In this document: positions 1 to 10,064 of the stretch, piece by piece
Numbering within the stretch: position 1 is the first letter of the stretch
Layout of the letters: the number at the start of each line of letters is the position of its first letter
Source: Lentzea sp. NBRC 102530
GTDB lineage: Bacteria; Actinomycetota; Actinomycetes; Mycobacteriales; Pseudonocardiaceae
Length of the DNA: 64,000 nt
Reading direction: 5' to 3'
Assembly: GCF_030269365.1 (NCBI RefSeq)
Contig: NZ_BSTF01000022.1
Coordinates: 62,001-126,000 of the forward strand
Made by a program: the position numbers and the translations under genes
The notes under the pieces: generated by a model
Databases searched by the model: none
The model's input: only the letters and a program-made list of their open reading frames with translations
What the model was told of the DNA's origin: nothing

Positions 1-577
1 CCTGGTCGACGCGGTCGGCCGTGTCGAGCGGGTGCATCTCCAGTTCCGCCACCCGCATGAGGAACCGCGGGCCCGAGAACGCCTCCTTGTTCTCCTCGTG
101 GTCACGCACCACGTGGCAGGTGTTCTGGCACAGGAAGCACTCGATGCACTTGCGGAACTCCTGCGAGCGTTCCACGTCGACCTGCTGCATCCGGTACTCG
201 CCCGGCGCCAGGTCCTTCGGCGGCGCGAACGACGGGACCTCGCGCGCCTTGGTGTAGTTGAAGGACACGTCGGTGACGAGGTCGCGGATGATCGGGAACG
301 TCCGCATCGGCGTGACCGTGATCGTCTCCGACTCCTGGAAGACCGACATGCGGGTCATGCAGAGCAGCCGCGGCCGTCCGTTGATCTCGGCGGAGCACGA
401 GCCGCACTTGCCCGCCTTGCAGTTCCACCGCACCGCGAGGTCCGGCGCCTGGGTGGCCTGGAGCCGGTGGATGATGTCGAGGACGACCTCGCCCTCGTTG
501 ACCTCGACGGTGAAGTCCTCCAGCGCGCCGCCGGAGTCGTCACCGCGCCACACCCGGAACTTCCCCTGGTAGCTCAT
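1..577 (-). CDS. sdhB: Succinate dehydrogenase iron-sulfur subunit (3' end beyond window)
   Basis: Carries electrons from the SdhA flavin toward the membrane subunit. About 192 codons are present; the gene runs off the left edge. The [2Fe-2S] ligands are visible as Cys53, Cys58, Cys61 (CKAGKCGSC) and Cys73. A ferredoxin-type cluster motif follows at Cys144, Cys147, Cys150 and Cys154 (CIECFLCQNTC). The ATG at 577 overlaps the sdhA stop (ATGA), so the two are translationally coupled. Operon order is sdhC-sdhA-sdhB, as in the mycobacterial Sdh1 locus. The family is certain; assignment to the Sdh1 class rests on the neighbouring membrane subunit. Confidence 0.95.
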   Translation of the reverse strand, partial: MSYQGKFRVWRGDDSGGALEDFTVEVNEGEVVLDIIHRLQATQAPDLAVRWNCKAGKCGSCSAEINGRPRLLCMTRMSVFQESETITVTPMRTFPIIRDLVTDVSFNYTKAREVPSFAPPKDLAPGEYRMQQVDVERSQEFRKCIECFLCQNTCHVVRDHEENKEAFSGPRFLMRVAELEMHPLDTADRVDQ

Positions 578-2442
578 GACAGCTCCTCCGCGGTGAGGTA
601 CTTCTCCAGCTCGGTGCGCTCGAACAGGTCGAGCAGGTCGGACCGGATGGGGATCTGCGGCTTCTCCTCGACGCGGACGCCCTCGTCGGAAGTGGTGCAC
701 ACCAACAGCTTCCGGCGCCACTCCGCGTCCATCACGGGGTGGTCGTCGCGGGTGTGCCCGCCGCGCGACTCGGTGCGCAGCAACGCGGCCTTCGCCACGC
801 ACTCCGACACCAGCAGCATGTTGCGCAGGTCGAGCGCGAGGTGCCAGCCGGGGTTGAACTGCTGGTGGCCCTCGACGGTGAGCGACCGGGCGCGTTCCTT
901 GAGCTTCTCCAGCCGCTGCAACGCCTCCTCCATCTCGCCGGCGCGGCGGATGATGCCGACGAGGTCGTTCATCGACTGCTGCAGTTCCATGTGCAGCGTG
1001 TACGGGTTCTCGCCGCCCTCCTCCTGGAACGGCTTGAGCGCCGTGGCCCTGGCCTCGGTGACGGTGTCCTCCGGGACGACCGGCCGGTCGCCGAGCGCTC
1101 GCACGTACTCCGCCGCTCCGGCACCCGCGCGGCGTCCGAAGACGAGCAGGTCCGACAGCGAGTTGCCGCCGAGGCGGTTGGAGCCGTGCATGCCGCCGGA
1201 GACCTCACCGGCCGCGAAGAGGCCTGGCACGGAGGAGGATCCGGTGTCCGGGTCGACCTCGACGCCGCCCATGACGTAGTGGCACGTCGGCCCCACCTCC
1301 ATGGGCTGCGCGGTGATGTCCACATCGGCCAGTTCCTTGAACTGGTGGTGCATGGACGGCAGCCGGCGCCGGATCTCCTCGGCGGGCAGCCGCGTCGAGA
1401 CGTCGAGGAAGACGCCGCCGTGGGGTGAGCCGCGCCCGGCCTTGACCTCGGAGTTGATCGCGCGGGCGACCTCGTCGCGGGGCAGCAGTTCCGGTGGGCG
1501 CCGGTTGTTCGCCTGGTCGGCGTACCAGCGGTCGGCTTCCGCCTCGTTGTCGGCGTACTTGTCCTTGAACACCTCGGGGATGTAGTCGAACATGAACCGC
1601 TTGCCGTCGGAGTTGCGCAGCACGCCACCGTCACCGCGCACGGACTCGGTGACGAGGATGCCCTTGACCGACGGCGGCCAGACCATGCCCGTGGGGTGGA
1701 ACTGGATGAACTCCATGTTGATCAGCGAGGCCCCGGCGCGCATCGCGAGCGCGTGCCCGTCCCCGGTGTACTCCCAGGAGTTCGACGTGACCTTGAACGA
1801 CTTGCCGATGCCGCCGGTCGCGAGGATCACCGCCGGTGCCTCGAAGAGCACGAACCGGCCGGACTCGCGCCAGTAGCCGAACGCGCCGGAGATCCGGTCG
1901 CCGTCCTTCGCGAGTTCGGTGACGGTGAACTCCTGGAAGACGCGCAGGCGTTCCTCGTAGTCGCCGAACTCCTTGAAGTCGTCCTGCTGCAACGACACGA
2001 TCTTCTGCTGCAGCGTGCGGATCAGTTCGAGGCCGGTGCGGTCGCCGACGTGGGCGAGGCGCGGGTACTCGTGGCCGCCGAAGTTGCGCTGAGAGATCCG
2101 GCCGTCCTTGGTGCGGTCGAACAGCGCGCCGTAGGTCTCCAGTTCCCAGACCCGTTGCGGCGCCTCCTGTGCGTGCAACTCGGCCATGCGCCAGTTGTTG
2201 AGGAACTTGCCTCCGCGCATCGTGTCGCGGAAGTGCACCTGCCAGTTGTCGCTCTCGTTCGCGTTGCCCATGGCGGCGGCGATGCCGCCCTCGGCCATGA
2301 CGGTGTGGGCCTTGCCGAACAACGACTTGCAGAGAACGGCGGTGCGCAGGCCGTGCTCACGGGCCTCGATCGCGGCACGCAGACCGGCACCACCCGCGCC
2401 GATCACGAGAACGTCGAACGAATGCCTTTCCAGCTCGGGCAA
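574..2442 (-). CDS. sdhA: Succinate dehydrogenase flavoprotein subunit
   Basis: Catalytic subunit oxidising succinate to fumarate with covalently bound FAD. Visible are the dinucleotide-binding GAGGAG near residues 15-20, the flavinylation segment KAHTVMAEGG (His about 46), the substrate-site HPTGM and the C-terminal GGNSLSDLLVFG. Length, about 622 residues, is normal. The start chosen is TTG at 2442, because AAGGAG sits 5 nt upstream with ideal spacing; the GTG at 2448 would overlap that ribosome binding site. The gap after sdhC is only 9 bp. The next gene, sdhB, starts inside the stop codon. Confidence 0.96.
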   Translation of the reverse strand: MPELERHSFDVLVIGAGGAGLRAAIEAREHGLRTAVLCKSLFGKAHTVMAEGGIAAAMGNANESDNWQVHFRDTMRGGKFLNNWRMAELHAQEAPQRVWELETYGALFDRTKDGRISQRNFGGHEYPRLAHVGDRTGLELIRTLQQKIVSLQQDDFKEFGDYEERLRVFQEFTVTELAKDGDRISGAFGYWRESGRFVLFEAPAVILATGGIGKSFKVTSNSWEYTGDGHALAMRAGASLINMEFIQFHPTGMVWPPSVKGILVTESVRGDGGVLRNSDGKRFMFDYIPEVFKDKYADNEAEADRWYADQANNRRPPELLPRDEVARAINSEVKAGRGSPHGGVFLDVSTRLPAEEIRRRLPSMHHQFKELADVDITAQPMEVGPTCHYVMGGVEVDPDTGSSSVPGLFAAGEVSGGMHGSNRLGGNSLSDLLVFGRRAGAGAAEYVRALGDRPVVPEDTVTEARATALKPFQEEGGENPYTLHMELQQSMNDLVGIIRRAGEMEEALQRLEKLKERARSLTVEGHQQFNPGWHLALDLRNMLLVSECVAKAALLRTESRGGHTRDDHPVMDAEWRRKLLVCTTSDEGVRVEEKPQIPIRSDLLDLFERTELEKYLTAEELS

Positions 2443-2451
2443 AACCACTCC

Positions 2452-3216
2452 TTAGTTGATGAAGCGGAGGTCGGAGATCGTTCCCGAGGCGACCAGCGCG
2501 ACGTACAGGTCCGTGAGGCAGACGAAGATCAGCGAAGCCCACGCCAGCTGCATGTGCCGGTTGTTCAGCTTGGAGATCTGCGTCCACATCCAGTAGCGGA
2601 CCGGGTGCTTGGAGAAGTGCTTGAGCCGTCCGCCGGCGATGTGGCGGCACGAGTGGCAGCTCAGCGTGTAGGCGGCGAGCAGGCTGACGTTGACCAGCAG
2701 GATGATGTTGCCCAGCCCGAGGCCGGTGCTGAACGCCGAGACCGCGTCGTAGATGTTGACCAGCAACAGCAACGAGGCCGCGTAGAAGAAGTAGCGGTGC
2801 AGGTTCTGCGCGATGAGCGGGAACCGGGTCTCACCGGTGTACTTGCTGTGCGGCTCGGCCACGGCGCACGCGGGCGGCGACGCCCAGGCCGCGCGGTAGT
2901 AGGCCTTGCGGTAGTAGTAGCAGGTGATCCGGAATCCCAGCAGGAACGGGATGATCAGCAGCGGCGGTGTCAGGAACCCGGGCAGCGCGGGGAACCACTG
3001 CCCGAAGTGCGATGCCGCGGGGACGCACTCCTCCGTGAGGCACGGCGAGTACATCGGTGTGAGGTAGTGGTACTGGTCGACCCAGTAGTAGTCCCCCTGG
3101 AACGTGCGGAACGCCGCGTAGATCGAGATGAGCAGCAGGCCGACGAACGTCGTCAGCGGCGGCAACCACCATCGGTCCGTGCGCAGAGTCCTGGCGGCGA
3201 TCTCTGCCCTCGCCAT
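2452..3216 (-). CDS. sdhC: Succinate dehydrogenase membrane subunit, Sdh1 (Rieske) type
   Basis: A 254-residue membrane protein with about five hydrophobic segments (near 20-38, 80-98, 140-158, 168-188, 222-243). It is the only membrane subunit beside sdhA/sdhB, whereas classical enzymes have separate SdhC and SdhD. Known: mycobacterial Sdh1 is a three-subunit 'type F' complex II whose SdhC holds a membrane-embedded Rieske-type [2Fe-2S] cluster. Seen here: a Cys/His group, Cys187-His188-x-Cys190-x-His192, at the end of a membrane segment, plus His140, His200, His204 and His221. Inference: some of these are the cluster ligands. ATG at 3216 is preceded by AAAGGTG. Confidence 0.85.
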   Translation of the reverse strand: MARAEIAARTLRTDRWWLPPLTTFVGLLLISIYAAFRTFQGDYYWVDQYHYLTPMYSPCLTEECVPAASHFGQWFPALPGFLTPPLLIIPFLLGFRITCYYYRKAYYRAAWASPPACAVAEPHSKYTGETRFPLIAQNLHRYFFYAASLLLLVNIYDAVSAFSTGLGLGNIILLVNVSLLAAYTLSCHSCRHIAGGRLKHFSKHPVRYWMWTQISKLNNRHMQLAWASLIFVCLTDLYVALVASGTISDLRFIN

Positions 3217-3261
3217 TGGTCACCTTTCTGGGGGTCCACGTCGTTGTGGAACAAACGCGTA

Positions 3262-3288
3262 ACGGCCCCCGCTGTCCGCGAGGGCCGT
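3262..3288 (-). terminator. Hairpin between a small hypothetical gene and sdhC
   Basis: ACGGCCC (3262-3268) and GGGCCGT (3282-3288) form a 7-bp stem just after the stop of the small gene at 3303. It could end that transcript. The sdhC promoter should also lie in this 86-bp gap. No U-run is seen. Confidence 0.4.
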
Positions 3289-3302
3289 GAGTTCGGGCTG
3301 GG

Positions 3303-3593
3303 TCAGGTCCGGTTCCGGTACCCACCGAGTCCTTCGTCGTCCGCGTCCTTCCAGAGCGACTCGTCGTAAGGCGTGTCAGGCACGACCACGACCTCGCGTT
3401 CCACTTGAGGCGCTTCCCGCTGCCTGGGGGTGCTGAGGTCGACGAGTTCGGAAGCGTCGATGTCCATGCGTTCCACGTCGTTGGCCAGACGCTGAACCGC
3501 AGCCACGTCGCCGTACCTGGCGCGCAGATTGCTGACGGCGTGCCGCATCTGACCGATGACCCGGCGCAGCTCGACGATCTCCGTGGAGTTCAT
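3303..3593 (-). CDS. Small acidic hypothetical protein
   Basis: Encodes 96 residues that I do not recognise. The N-terminal half (about 1-50) is helical and coiled-coil-like (EIVELRRVIGQMRHAVSNL). The C-terminal half is acidic and probably disordered. ATG 3593 was chosen because GGAGGTG precedes it by 4 nt; the frame stays open upstream, but no better start is seen. It is divergent from edd and upstream of the sdh operon in the same direction, separated from it by a hairpin. Confidence 0.7.
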   Translation of the reverse strand: MNSTEIVELRRVIGQMRHAVSNLRARYGDVAAVQRLANDVERMDIDASELVDLSTPRQREAPQVEREVVVVPDTPYDESLWKDADDEGLGGYRNRT

Positions 3594-3645
3594 GGGACAC
3601 CTCCGTTCCAAGGTCGTGCCCCGCACTCTGCCCAATCTCAAGCCA

Positions 3646-3767
3646 TGTGACAAGCACCACACGCCAAGATTCAAAACTGGTCCAGTCCCAGTTACTGAAT
3701 CGTTTTTGTGTCTACGACCAGCCATGACTTAGTGTGTGTGGCGTCACGCCCGTCCGTGGGACGCCAC
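3646..3767. promoter_or_regulatory. Divergent control region upstream of edd
   Basis: The 227-bp gap between the small gene and edd holds three symmetric elements. A CRP-like site, TGTGA-N6-CCACA, lies at 3646-3661 with one mismatch to TGTGA-N6-TCACA. AACTGG-N7-CCAGTT lies at 3675-3693. GTGGCGTC ... GACGCCAC lies at 3738-3745 and 3760-3767. Any could be an operator for edd; which protein binds is unknown. Confidence 0.4.
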
Positions 3768-3820
3768 CGTTGTCGTCTCGTAAGGGCCCCACCACGGCCC
3801 GTGATGACCCGGAGACCCCC

Positions 3821-5677
<1,857 letters not shown>

Positions 5678-5742
5678 GTGGATGGCCAGTCCGCCGGGGT
5701 GGTGGACGTGACAGCGGCCACTCCCGGTGGGCGGCCGGCACG

Positions 5743-5997
5743 GTGACGGGCTGGAATGAGGCGAACGTCGTCAATGTCGTCAATGTCGTCAACCTCGACG
5801 TTGACGGCCTCGATGCCGAGGTTGACGTGGTCAATGTCGTCAACGTCGGTATTGACGGCATCAACCTCGTCAACGTCCACATCAACCTCGTCAACGTCGT
5901 CGTCAACATCGGCGTCAACGTCGTGCAGTACGCCGATGTGCGATACATCGGTTTTGGATCATCAACAGCAGGACCTCGGCAAGGAGAGCAGCAGTGA
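5743..5997 (+). CDS. Small Val/Asn tripeptide-repeat protein, overlapping the eda start
   Basis: About 84 codons from GTG 5743. Residues 9-60 are built from (V/I/L)-(V/N)-N/D triplets such as NVVNVVNVVN, with a hydrophobic or Asn/Asp residue at fixed steps. The remainder is unremarkable. Its TGA (5995-5997) overlaps the eda GTG (5994) as GTGA, the usual sign of translational coupling here, which is why I list it as a possible gene. There is no clear ribosome binding site and no family match. Alternatively the DNA repeat is regulatory and the frame is a by-product. Function unknown. Confidence 0.4.
   Translation: MTGWNEANVVNVVNVVNLDVDGLDAEVDVVNVVNVGIDGINLVNVHINLVNVVVNIGVNVVQYADVRYIGFGSSTAGPRQGEQQ
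5770..5919 (+). repeat. Array of about 14 short GTCAAY/GTTGAC repeats
   Basis: GTCAAC, GTCAAT, ATCAAC, GTTGAC or ATTGAC begin at 5770, 5779, 5788, 5800, 5821, 5830, 5839, 5851, 5860, 5869, 5881, 5890, 5902 and 5914. Steps are 9 or 12 nt, with one of 21. Steps are all multiples of three, yet average close to one helical turn. The array occupies most of the edd-eda spacer. Confidence 0.85.
5933..5951 (+). other. Short hairpin just upstream of eda
   Basis: CCGATGT-GCGAT-ACATCGG forms a perfect 7-bp stem with a 5-nt loop, 42 nt before the eda start. It shares GATACATCGG with the 15-bp motif found downstream of five other genes in this window, and it lies inside the repeat ORF. Confidence 0.6.
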
Positions 5998-6653
5998 CCA
6001 ACGGTGACAGTCCCAGCGACGTTCTTCGGGTGAGCACCGGCGCGGACCTCCTCGGCCTGTCGCCCGTCATCCCCGTCGTCGTGGTCGACGACGCCGACCA
6101 CGCGGTGCCGCTCGCCCAGGCGCTGCTGCGCGGTGGCGTCCGCGTCATCGAACTGACGCTGCGCACCCCGGCCGCGCTCGCCGCGATCGAGAACGTCGCC
6201 CGCGAGGTGCCGGAGATCGTGATCGGCGCGGGCACGGTGACGGCGCCGGAGCACGCGGAGCAGGCCGCGAAGGCCGGGGCGGCGTTCCTCGTCACCCCCG
6301 GCACGACCGAGCGGGTGCTCGACGCCGCCGACGCGACCGGGCTGCCGTACCTGCCGGGCGCGGCGACGGTGTCCGAGGTGATGCGGCTGGCCGAGCGCGG
6401 GCTGACGGCGCTCAAGTTCTTCCCCGCCGAGGCCGCGGGAGGCGCCGACTACCTGAAGTCCATCGGCGGGCCGATCCCGCACGTCCGGTTCTGCCCGACC
6501 GGCGGCATCACCCCGCAGACGGCGCCGGACTACCTGAAGCTCGCGAACGTCGGCTGCGTCGGCGGCTCGTGGCTCGCGCCCAAGGACGCCCTCGTGCAGG
6601 GCGACTGGGAGCGGATCGAGAAGCTCGCCAGGGAGTCCACCCAGCTCGGGTAA
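5994..6653 (+). CDS. eda: KDPG aldolase
   Basis: Cleaves 2-keto-3-deoxy-6-phosphogluconate to pyruvate and glyceraldehyde 3-phosphate; the family can also act on 4-hydroxy-2-oxoglutarate. The 219 residues include Glu53 and Arg57 (VIELTLRTP), the phosphate-site segment GAGTVT, and the Schiff-base Lys141 (ALKFFPAE), in family spacing. The GTG start at 5994 follows AAGGAG, spaced 6-7 nt. It forms a pathway unit with edd. A long hairpin follows. Confidence 0.95.
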   Translation: MTNGDSPSDVLRVSTGADLLGLSPVIPVVVVDDADHAVPLAQALLRGGVRVIELTLRTPAALAAIENVAREVPEIVIGAGTVTAPEHAEQAAKAGAAFLVTPGTTERVLDAADATGLPYLPGAATVSEVMRLAERGLTALKFFPAEAAGGADYLKSIGGPIPHVRFCPTGGITPQTAPDYLKLANVGCVGGSWLAPKDALVQGDWERIEKLARESTQLG

Positions 6654-6688
6654 CCCAGATCACGAACCGGAAGTTCGGCTCACCTCAC

Positions 6689-6745
6689 GAGACCGGCGTC
6701 CCACCACGTTGGATTCTTCACCCAACAGGCGGTGACGCCGGTCTC
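6689..6745 (+). terminator. Long hairpin after eda
   Basis: GAGACCGGCGTC (6689-6700) pairs perfectly with GACGCCGGTCTC (6734-6745). Inside, short stretches including GTTGG/CCAAC continue the stem, leaving one long hairpin. It follows the eda stop by about 35 nt. The rest of the 211-bp gap to 6865 should hold the promoter of the next operon; I see no clear boxes. Confidence 0.7.
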
Positions 6746-6864
6746 CAATTAACAAGAGGTTGAGGGAAGGTGAACCGGACTCGAACCAAATGAGATTCGG
6801 ACTGGAATAACCCCACCCGCGGCGATGTCACACTCACTCGTTTGCAAAAACGAGAGGAGCGGAT

Positions 6865-8829
6865 GTGGCTGTCCAGGAAGCCGACGTGGCGGGGCTGGTC
6901 GGGGAACCGCTGACCCTGTCAGCATTCAACCAGCTGTCCGGCAGTCTGGGTGGTTATTCATTCGTCAAGGTGGTGGTGGACCGGCAGAACGACACCATCC
7001 ACTTCCTCAACAACGCACGCCACGAGTTCCACGCGATCTACATCGGCACCGAGATCCTCGGGATCGCCGAAAGCGAGCTGCGGGCCCGGATCGACGAGTT
7101 CAACCACAGCTTCTACCACGCCTCTGACCGGCGGTTCTTCCTCGGCATCCTGTCGCTGCACCAGCGCGAGGACCGGAACATGTTCTCGCTGGAGACCGTC
7201 GAGGTCGACACCATGTCGGCGGACATGATCGAGTTCTTCCACGCCGAGGTGCGCCGCAACGTCGACGCCGCCACGCCGTTGTTCTTCAAGCCCGCGAACC
7301 ACCTCCAGGAACAGGCCGTCGCCGACATTCCGGCGGAACGGCTGCCGCGGATCCTCGCGCACGAACTCTTCTCCACGGCGGAGTTCGTCGCATTGAACGC
7401 GGGCACGGCCAAGGGCCGGTTGCGCGCATTCCGCGACGAGCGGGAGTACCGCGAGAACACCCTCGAATGGTTCGACATCGTCGTGATGCACCGCGTTCCG
7501 GACGACATTCCGCGGCTCGCCGGCATCATCAACGCGAGCCACACGACGCCGTTGTCGCACACGAACGTCCTGGCGACCGGCTGGTCGATTCCGAACGCCA
7601 TCCAGATCGGCGCGTTCGAGCTGATCGACCGGGAGAACCTCGACGGCCAGTGGGTCGAGTACGAGGTGTCGCCGAAGAGCGCCGGGGTCGGGTTGCGGCT
7701 GATCGACGAGCCGCAGGACCTCGGGCAGCGGCCCGCCTGGTACGCGCAGCGCGTCACGCTCGACGAGCCCGAGCACACCTACAACCCGGTCGTGAACCTC
7801 GCGAAGATCCGCTACAACGACCGCCACCGCTACGGCACGAAGGCCGCGAACCTCGGCGAACTGCACCACGTGCTCGCCACCGAGTCGCCGCGCCGTCTGC
7901 TCGGGTTCTTCTCGGTGCCGCGCCCGCCGCGCGACAACCTCCTGCCGTACCTGGCGAAGCTGCTCGACGCCGAGAGCGACGACCTGCTGCAGGCCGCCCA
8001 GCAGCTGCTCGCGGAACGGGTCCGGGTGCCGCGCGGCGTCGCGCTGCCGTTCTCGCTGCACCAGGGTTTCCTGGAGTCGTCGCCGAAGATCCAGCAGGCC
8101 ATCGGCAAGCTCAAGATGGCGCTGGAGCTCAACGCCCGTGAGATCGAACCGCTCTGCGTCGAGCTCCAGCAGCTGATCCGCAAGACCCGCGTGCCGGACT
8201 ACCTGCTGTCCGAACTGGACTCCGCGCTGGTCGAGAACCTCGCCGGCGTCAAGACCTTCGTCGTGCGCAGCTCGTCCAACGCCGAGGACCTCGCCGGGTT
8301 CTCCGCCGCGGGCATCTACGAGTCGTACAACCACGTCACCAGCGCCGAGAAGATCGTCGAGTCGGTGAAGGAGGTGTGGGCGTCGCTCGTGTCCGCGCGC
8401 AGCGTCCGGCTCCGCCAGCAGGCGGGCATCTCGCTGGACGACTGCTTCATGGGCGTCGTGATCCAGGAGCAGGTCAAGGCCGACTTCGGCGGTGTCATGG
8501 TCACGACGAACCCCATGAACCGCACCGACTTCCGCAACGTCTACGTCAACGTCTCGCCGAACGTCACCGACGTGGTCGAGGGTTCGACACAGCCGATGCA
8601 GTACCTCTACTCCACTGTGGAGGGTGGCGGCCGCACGGTCTCCCTCGGTGACGCCACCGAGGACCTCGGCCCCCGAGCCCACCAGCAGCTGCAACGGCTC
8701 GCGATCGTGGGCCGCCTGCTCCAGGCGCACTTCTCGCCGGACTACACGTTCGACTCGCCGGTCGACATCGAGTGGCTCGCCACCGACGACGTCCTGTACG
8801 TCCTGCAGCTGCGGCCGTACTCGATCTGA
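6865..8829 (+). CDS. PEP/pyruvate-binding dikinase-like protein with GWD-type domain order
   Basis: The 654-residue protein has three parts. Residues 1 to about 205 are an unassigned N-terminal region. About 210-310 is a swivelling phosphohistidine domain with candidate His232 (PLSHTNVLATGWSIPNA). About 325-654 is the ATP-grasp PEP/pyruvate-binding domain (KAANLGELH, FVVRSSSNAEDLAGF, ending VLQLRPYSI). PEP synthase and rifampin phosphotransferase have ATP-grasp first; the order here is that of alpha-glucan, water dikinase. It probably transfers the ATP beta-phosphate to an unknown acceptor. GTG 6865 follows GAGGAG. It overlaps the MFS gene (TGATG). Substrate unknown. Confidence 0.75.
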   Translation: MAVQEADVAGLVGEPLTLSAFNQLSGSLGGYSFVKVVVDRQNDTIHFLNNARHEFHAIYIGTEILGIAESELRARIDEFNHSFYHASDRRFFLGILSLHQREDRNMFSLETVEVDTMSADMIEFFHAEVRRNVDAATPLFFKPANHLQEQAVADIPAERLPRILAHELFSTAEFVALNAGTAKGRLRAFRDEREYRENTLEWFDIVVMHRVPDDIPRLAGIINASHTTPLSHTNVLATGWSIPNAIQIGAFELIDRENLDGQWVEYEVSPKSAGVGLRLIDEPQDLGQRPAWYAQRVTLDEPEHTYNPVVNLAKIRYNDRHRYGTKAANLGELHHVLATESPRRLLGFFSVPRPPRDNLLPYLAKLLDAESDDLLQAAQQLLAERVRVPRGVALPFSLHQGFLESSPKIQQAIGKLKMALELNAREIEPLCVELQQLIRKTRVPDYLLSELDSALVENLAGVKTFVVRSSSNAEDLAGFSAAGIYESYNHVTSAEKIVESVKEVWASLVSARSVRLRQQAGISLDDCFMGVVIQEQVKADFGGVMVTTNPMNRTDFRNVYVNVSPNVTDVVEGSTQPMQYLYSTVEGGGRTVSLGDATEDLGPRAHQQLQRLAIVGRLLQAHFSPDYTFDSPVDIEWLATDDVLYVLQLRPYSI

Positions 8830-10064
8830 TGCTGGGTCTCCGCGTACCGGCGACTCCGGAAGTGGCGCGTGCCGTCCGCCTGACGTACGGCTTCCAGTTC
8901 TTCTTCGGGCTGCTGCTGTGGATCCCGGTCTTCTACGAGTACCAGAAGCAGCTCGGGCTGAGCGACGCCGAGATCTTCGGCATCCAGTCGATCTACTACA
9001 TCGCGTTCTGCCTCATGGAGATCCCGACCGGCATGGTCGCGGACCGCTTCGACTACCGCACGTCGCTGTGGCTCGGCGCGAGCGTGCTGGTCGTCGCGAA
9101 CCTGGTGCCGGTGCTCGCCGGGAACTACACCGGGTTCCTGGTGCACTTCCTGCTGATCGCGCTGGCCAGGTCGTTGATCTCCGGCGCTCAGAGCGCGTAC
9201 CTGTACGAGTACCTGCACGCGCACGACGCCGGGCACCTCTACCTCAGGGTCGAGGGTGTCGGGCGGTCGTACAGCCTGATCGGCAAGATCGTGTACTGGC
9301 CGGTGATCGGCCTGCTGATGCAGTGGAACATGCCGTCGCCGTACTGGCTGACGGCGATCAACGCCGCGATCGCCGTCGTCTTCGCGCTGAAACTCCCGCC
9401 GATCCCCGGCTGGACGAGGCCGGAGGGCAAGACGGCGAAGCTCCTCGCGGGCGTCGGCGGTGCGTTCGGCGCGCTCAGGACCTCCCGCTGGCTGTTGCTC
9501 CTGATGATCCAGGGCATCGCGATGTTCACACTGGTGCGCATCCTGCAGGTGAACCTGTTCCAGCCGGTCCTCGACACCAAGGACGTCCCGGTCACCTGGT
9601 ACGGCTCGGTGCTCGCCGCGATGACGGTCTTCGAGGCGCTGGCCGCCGCCCGTCCGCACTGGCTCTCGCGGAAGATCGGACCGGCGAAGTCCGTGTTCCT
9701 GCTGACGATCGTGATGGCGCTGGCGATCGGGTTCATCGTGCCGTCCGGCGGGGTGGTGACGATCGTGTTGCTGTGCCTGTTCTCCGTCACGGCGGGCATG
9801 AGCTTCCCCGTCCAGAAGAAGCTGCTCAACGACGCGATCCCGGATTCCCGTTACCGTGCGACGCTTCTCTCGATGGAGTCCATCATGGACCGTGCCGTGT
9901 GCGCGGTCGTGGCGATCGCGCTCGGCGCCTACCTCACGAGTGGCAGGCTCGACGAGTTCCTGGTGCTGTCGGCGGCCGTCACCGTGATCGTGATGGCGTT
10001 GCTGGCGGGTCTGCTGCTCGCCGTCAGGACCACAAGGCGGCGACGAGCTCAGCTCGTCCCGTGA
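8829..10064 (+). CDS. MFS transporter coupled to the dikinase-like gene
   Basis: A 411-residue membrane protein with about 12 hydrophobic segments. The MFS loop motif is recognisable as GMVADRFDYRTSLW near residues 58-71. ATG 8829 overlaps the previous stop (TGATG), so the pair is translationally coupled and probably functions together, for example uptake or export of the molecule the dikinase modifies. That link is inference. Its last 41 bp overlap the end of the convergent LuxR gene. Confidence 0.85.
   Translation: MLGLRVPATPEVARAVRLTYGFQFFFGLLLWIPVFYEYQKQLGLSDAEIFGIQSIYYIAFCLMEIPTGMVADRFDYRTSLWLGASVLVVANLVPVLAGNYTGFLVHFLLIALARSLISGAQSAYLYEYLHAHDAGHLYLRVEGVGRSYSLIGKIVYWPVIGLLMQWNMPSPYWLTAINAAIAVVFALKLPPIPGWTRPEGKTAKLLAGVGGAFGALRTSRWLLLLMIQGIAMFTLVRILQVNLFQPVLDTKDVPVTWYGSVLAAMTVFEALAAARPHWLSRKIGPAKSVFLLTIVMALAIGFIVPSGGVVTIVLLCLFSVTAGMSFPVQKKLLNDAIPDSRYRATLLSMESIMDRAVCAVVAIALGAYLTSGRLDEFLVLSAAVTVIVMALLAGLLLAVRTTRRRRAQLVP

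Noticed and set aside
5770..5919. CRISPR-like array
   Set aside because: Units are 6-9 bp with 3-6 bp between them; no 20-40 bp repeats, spacers or cas genes.
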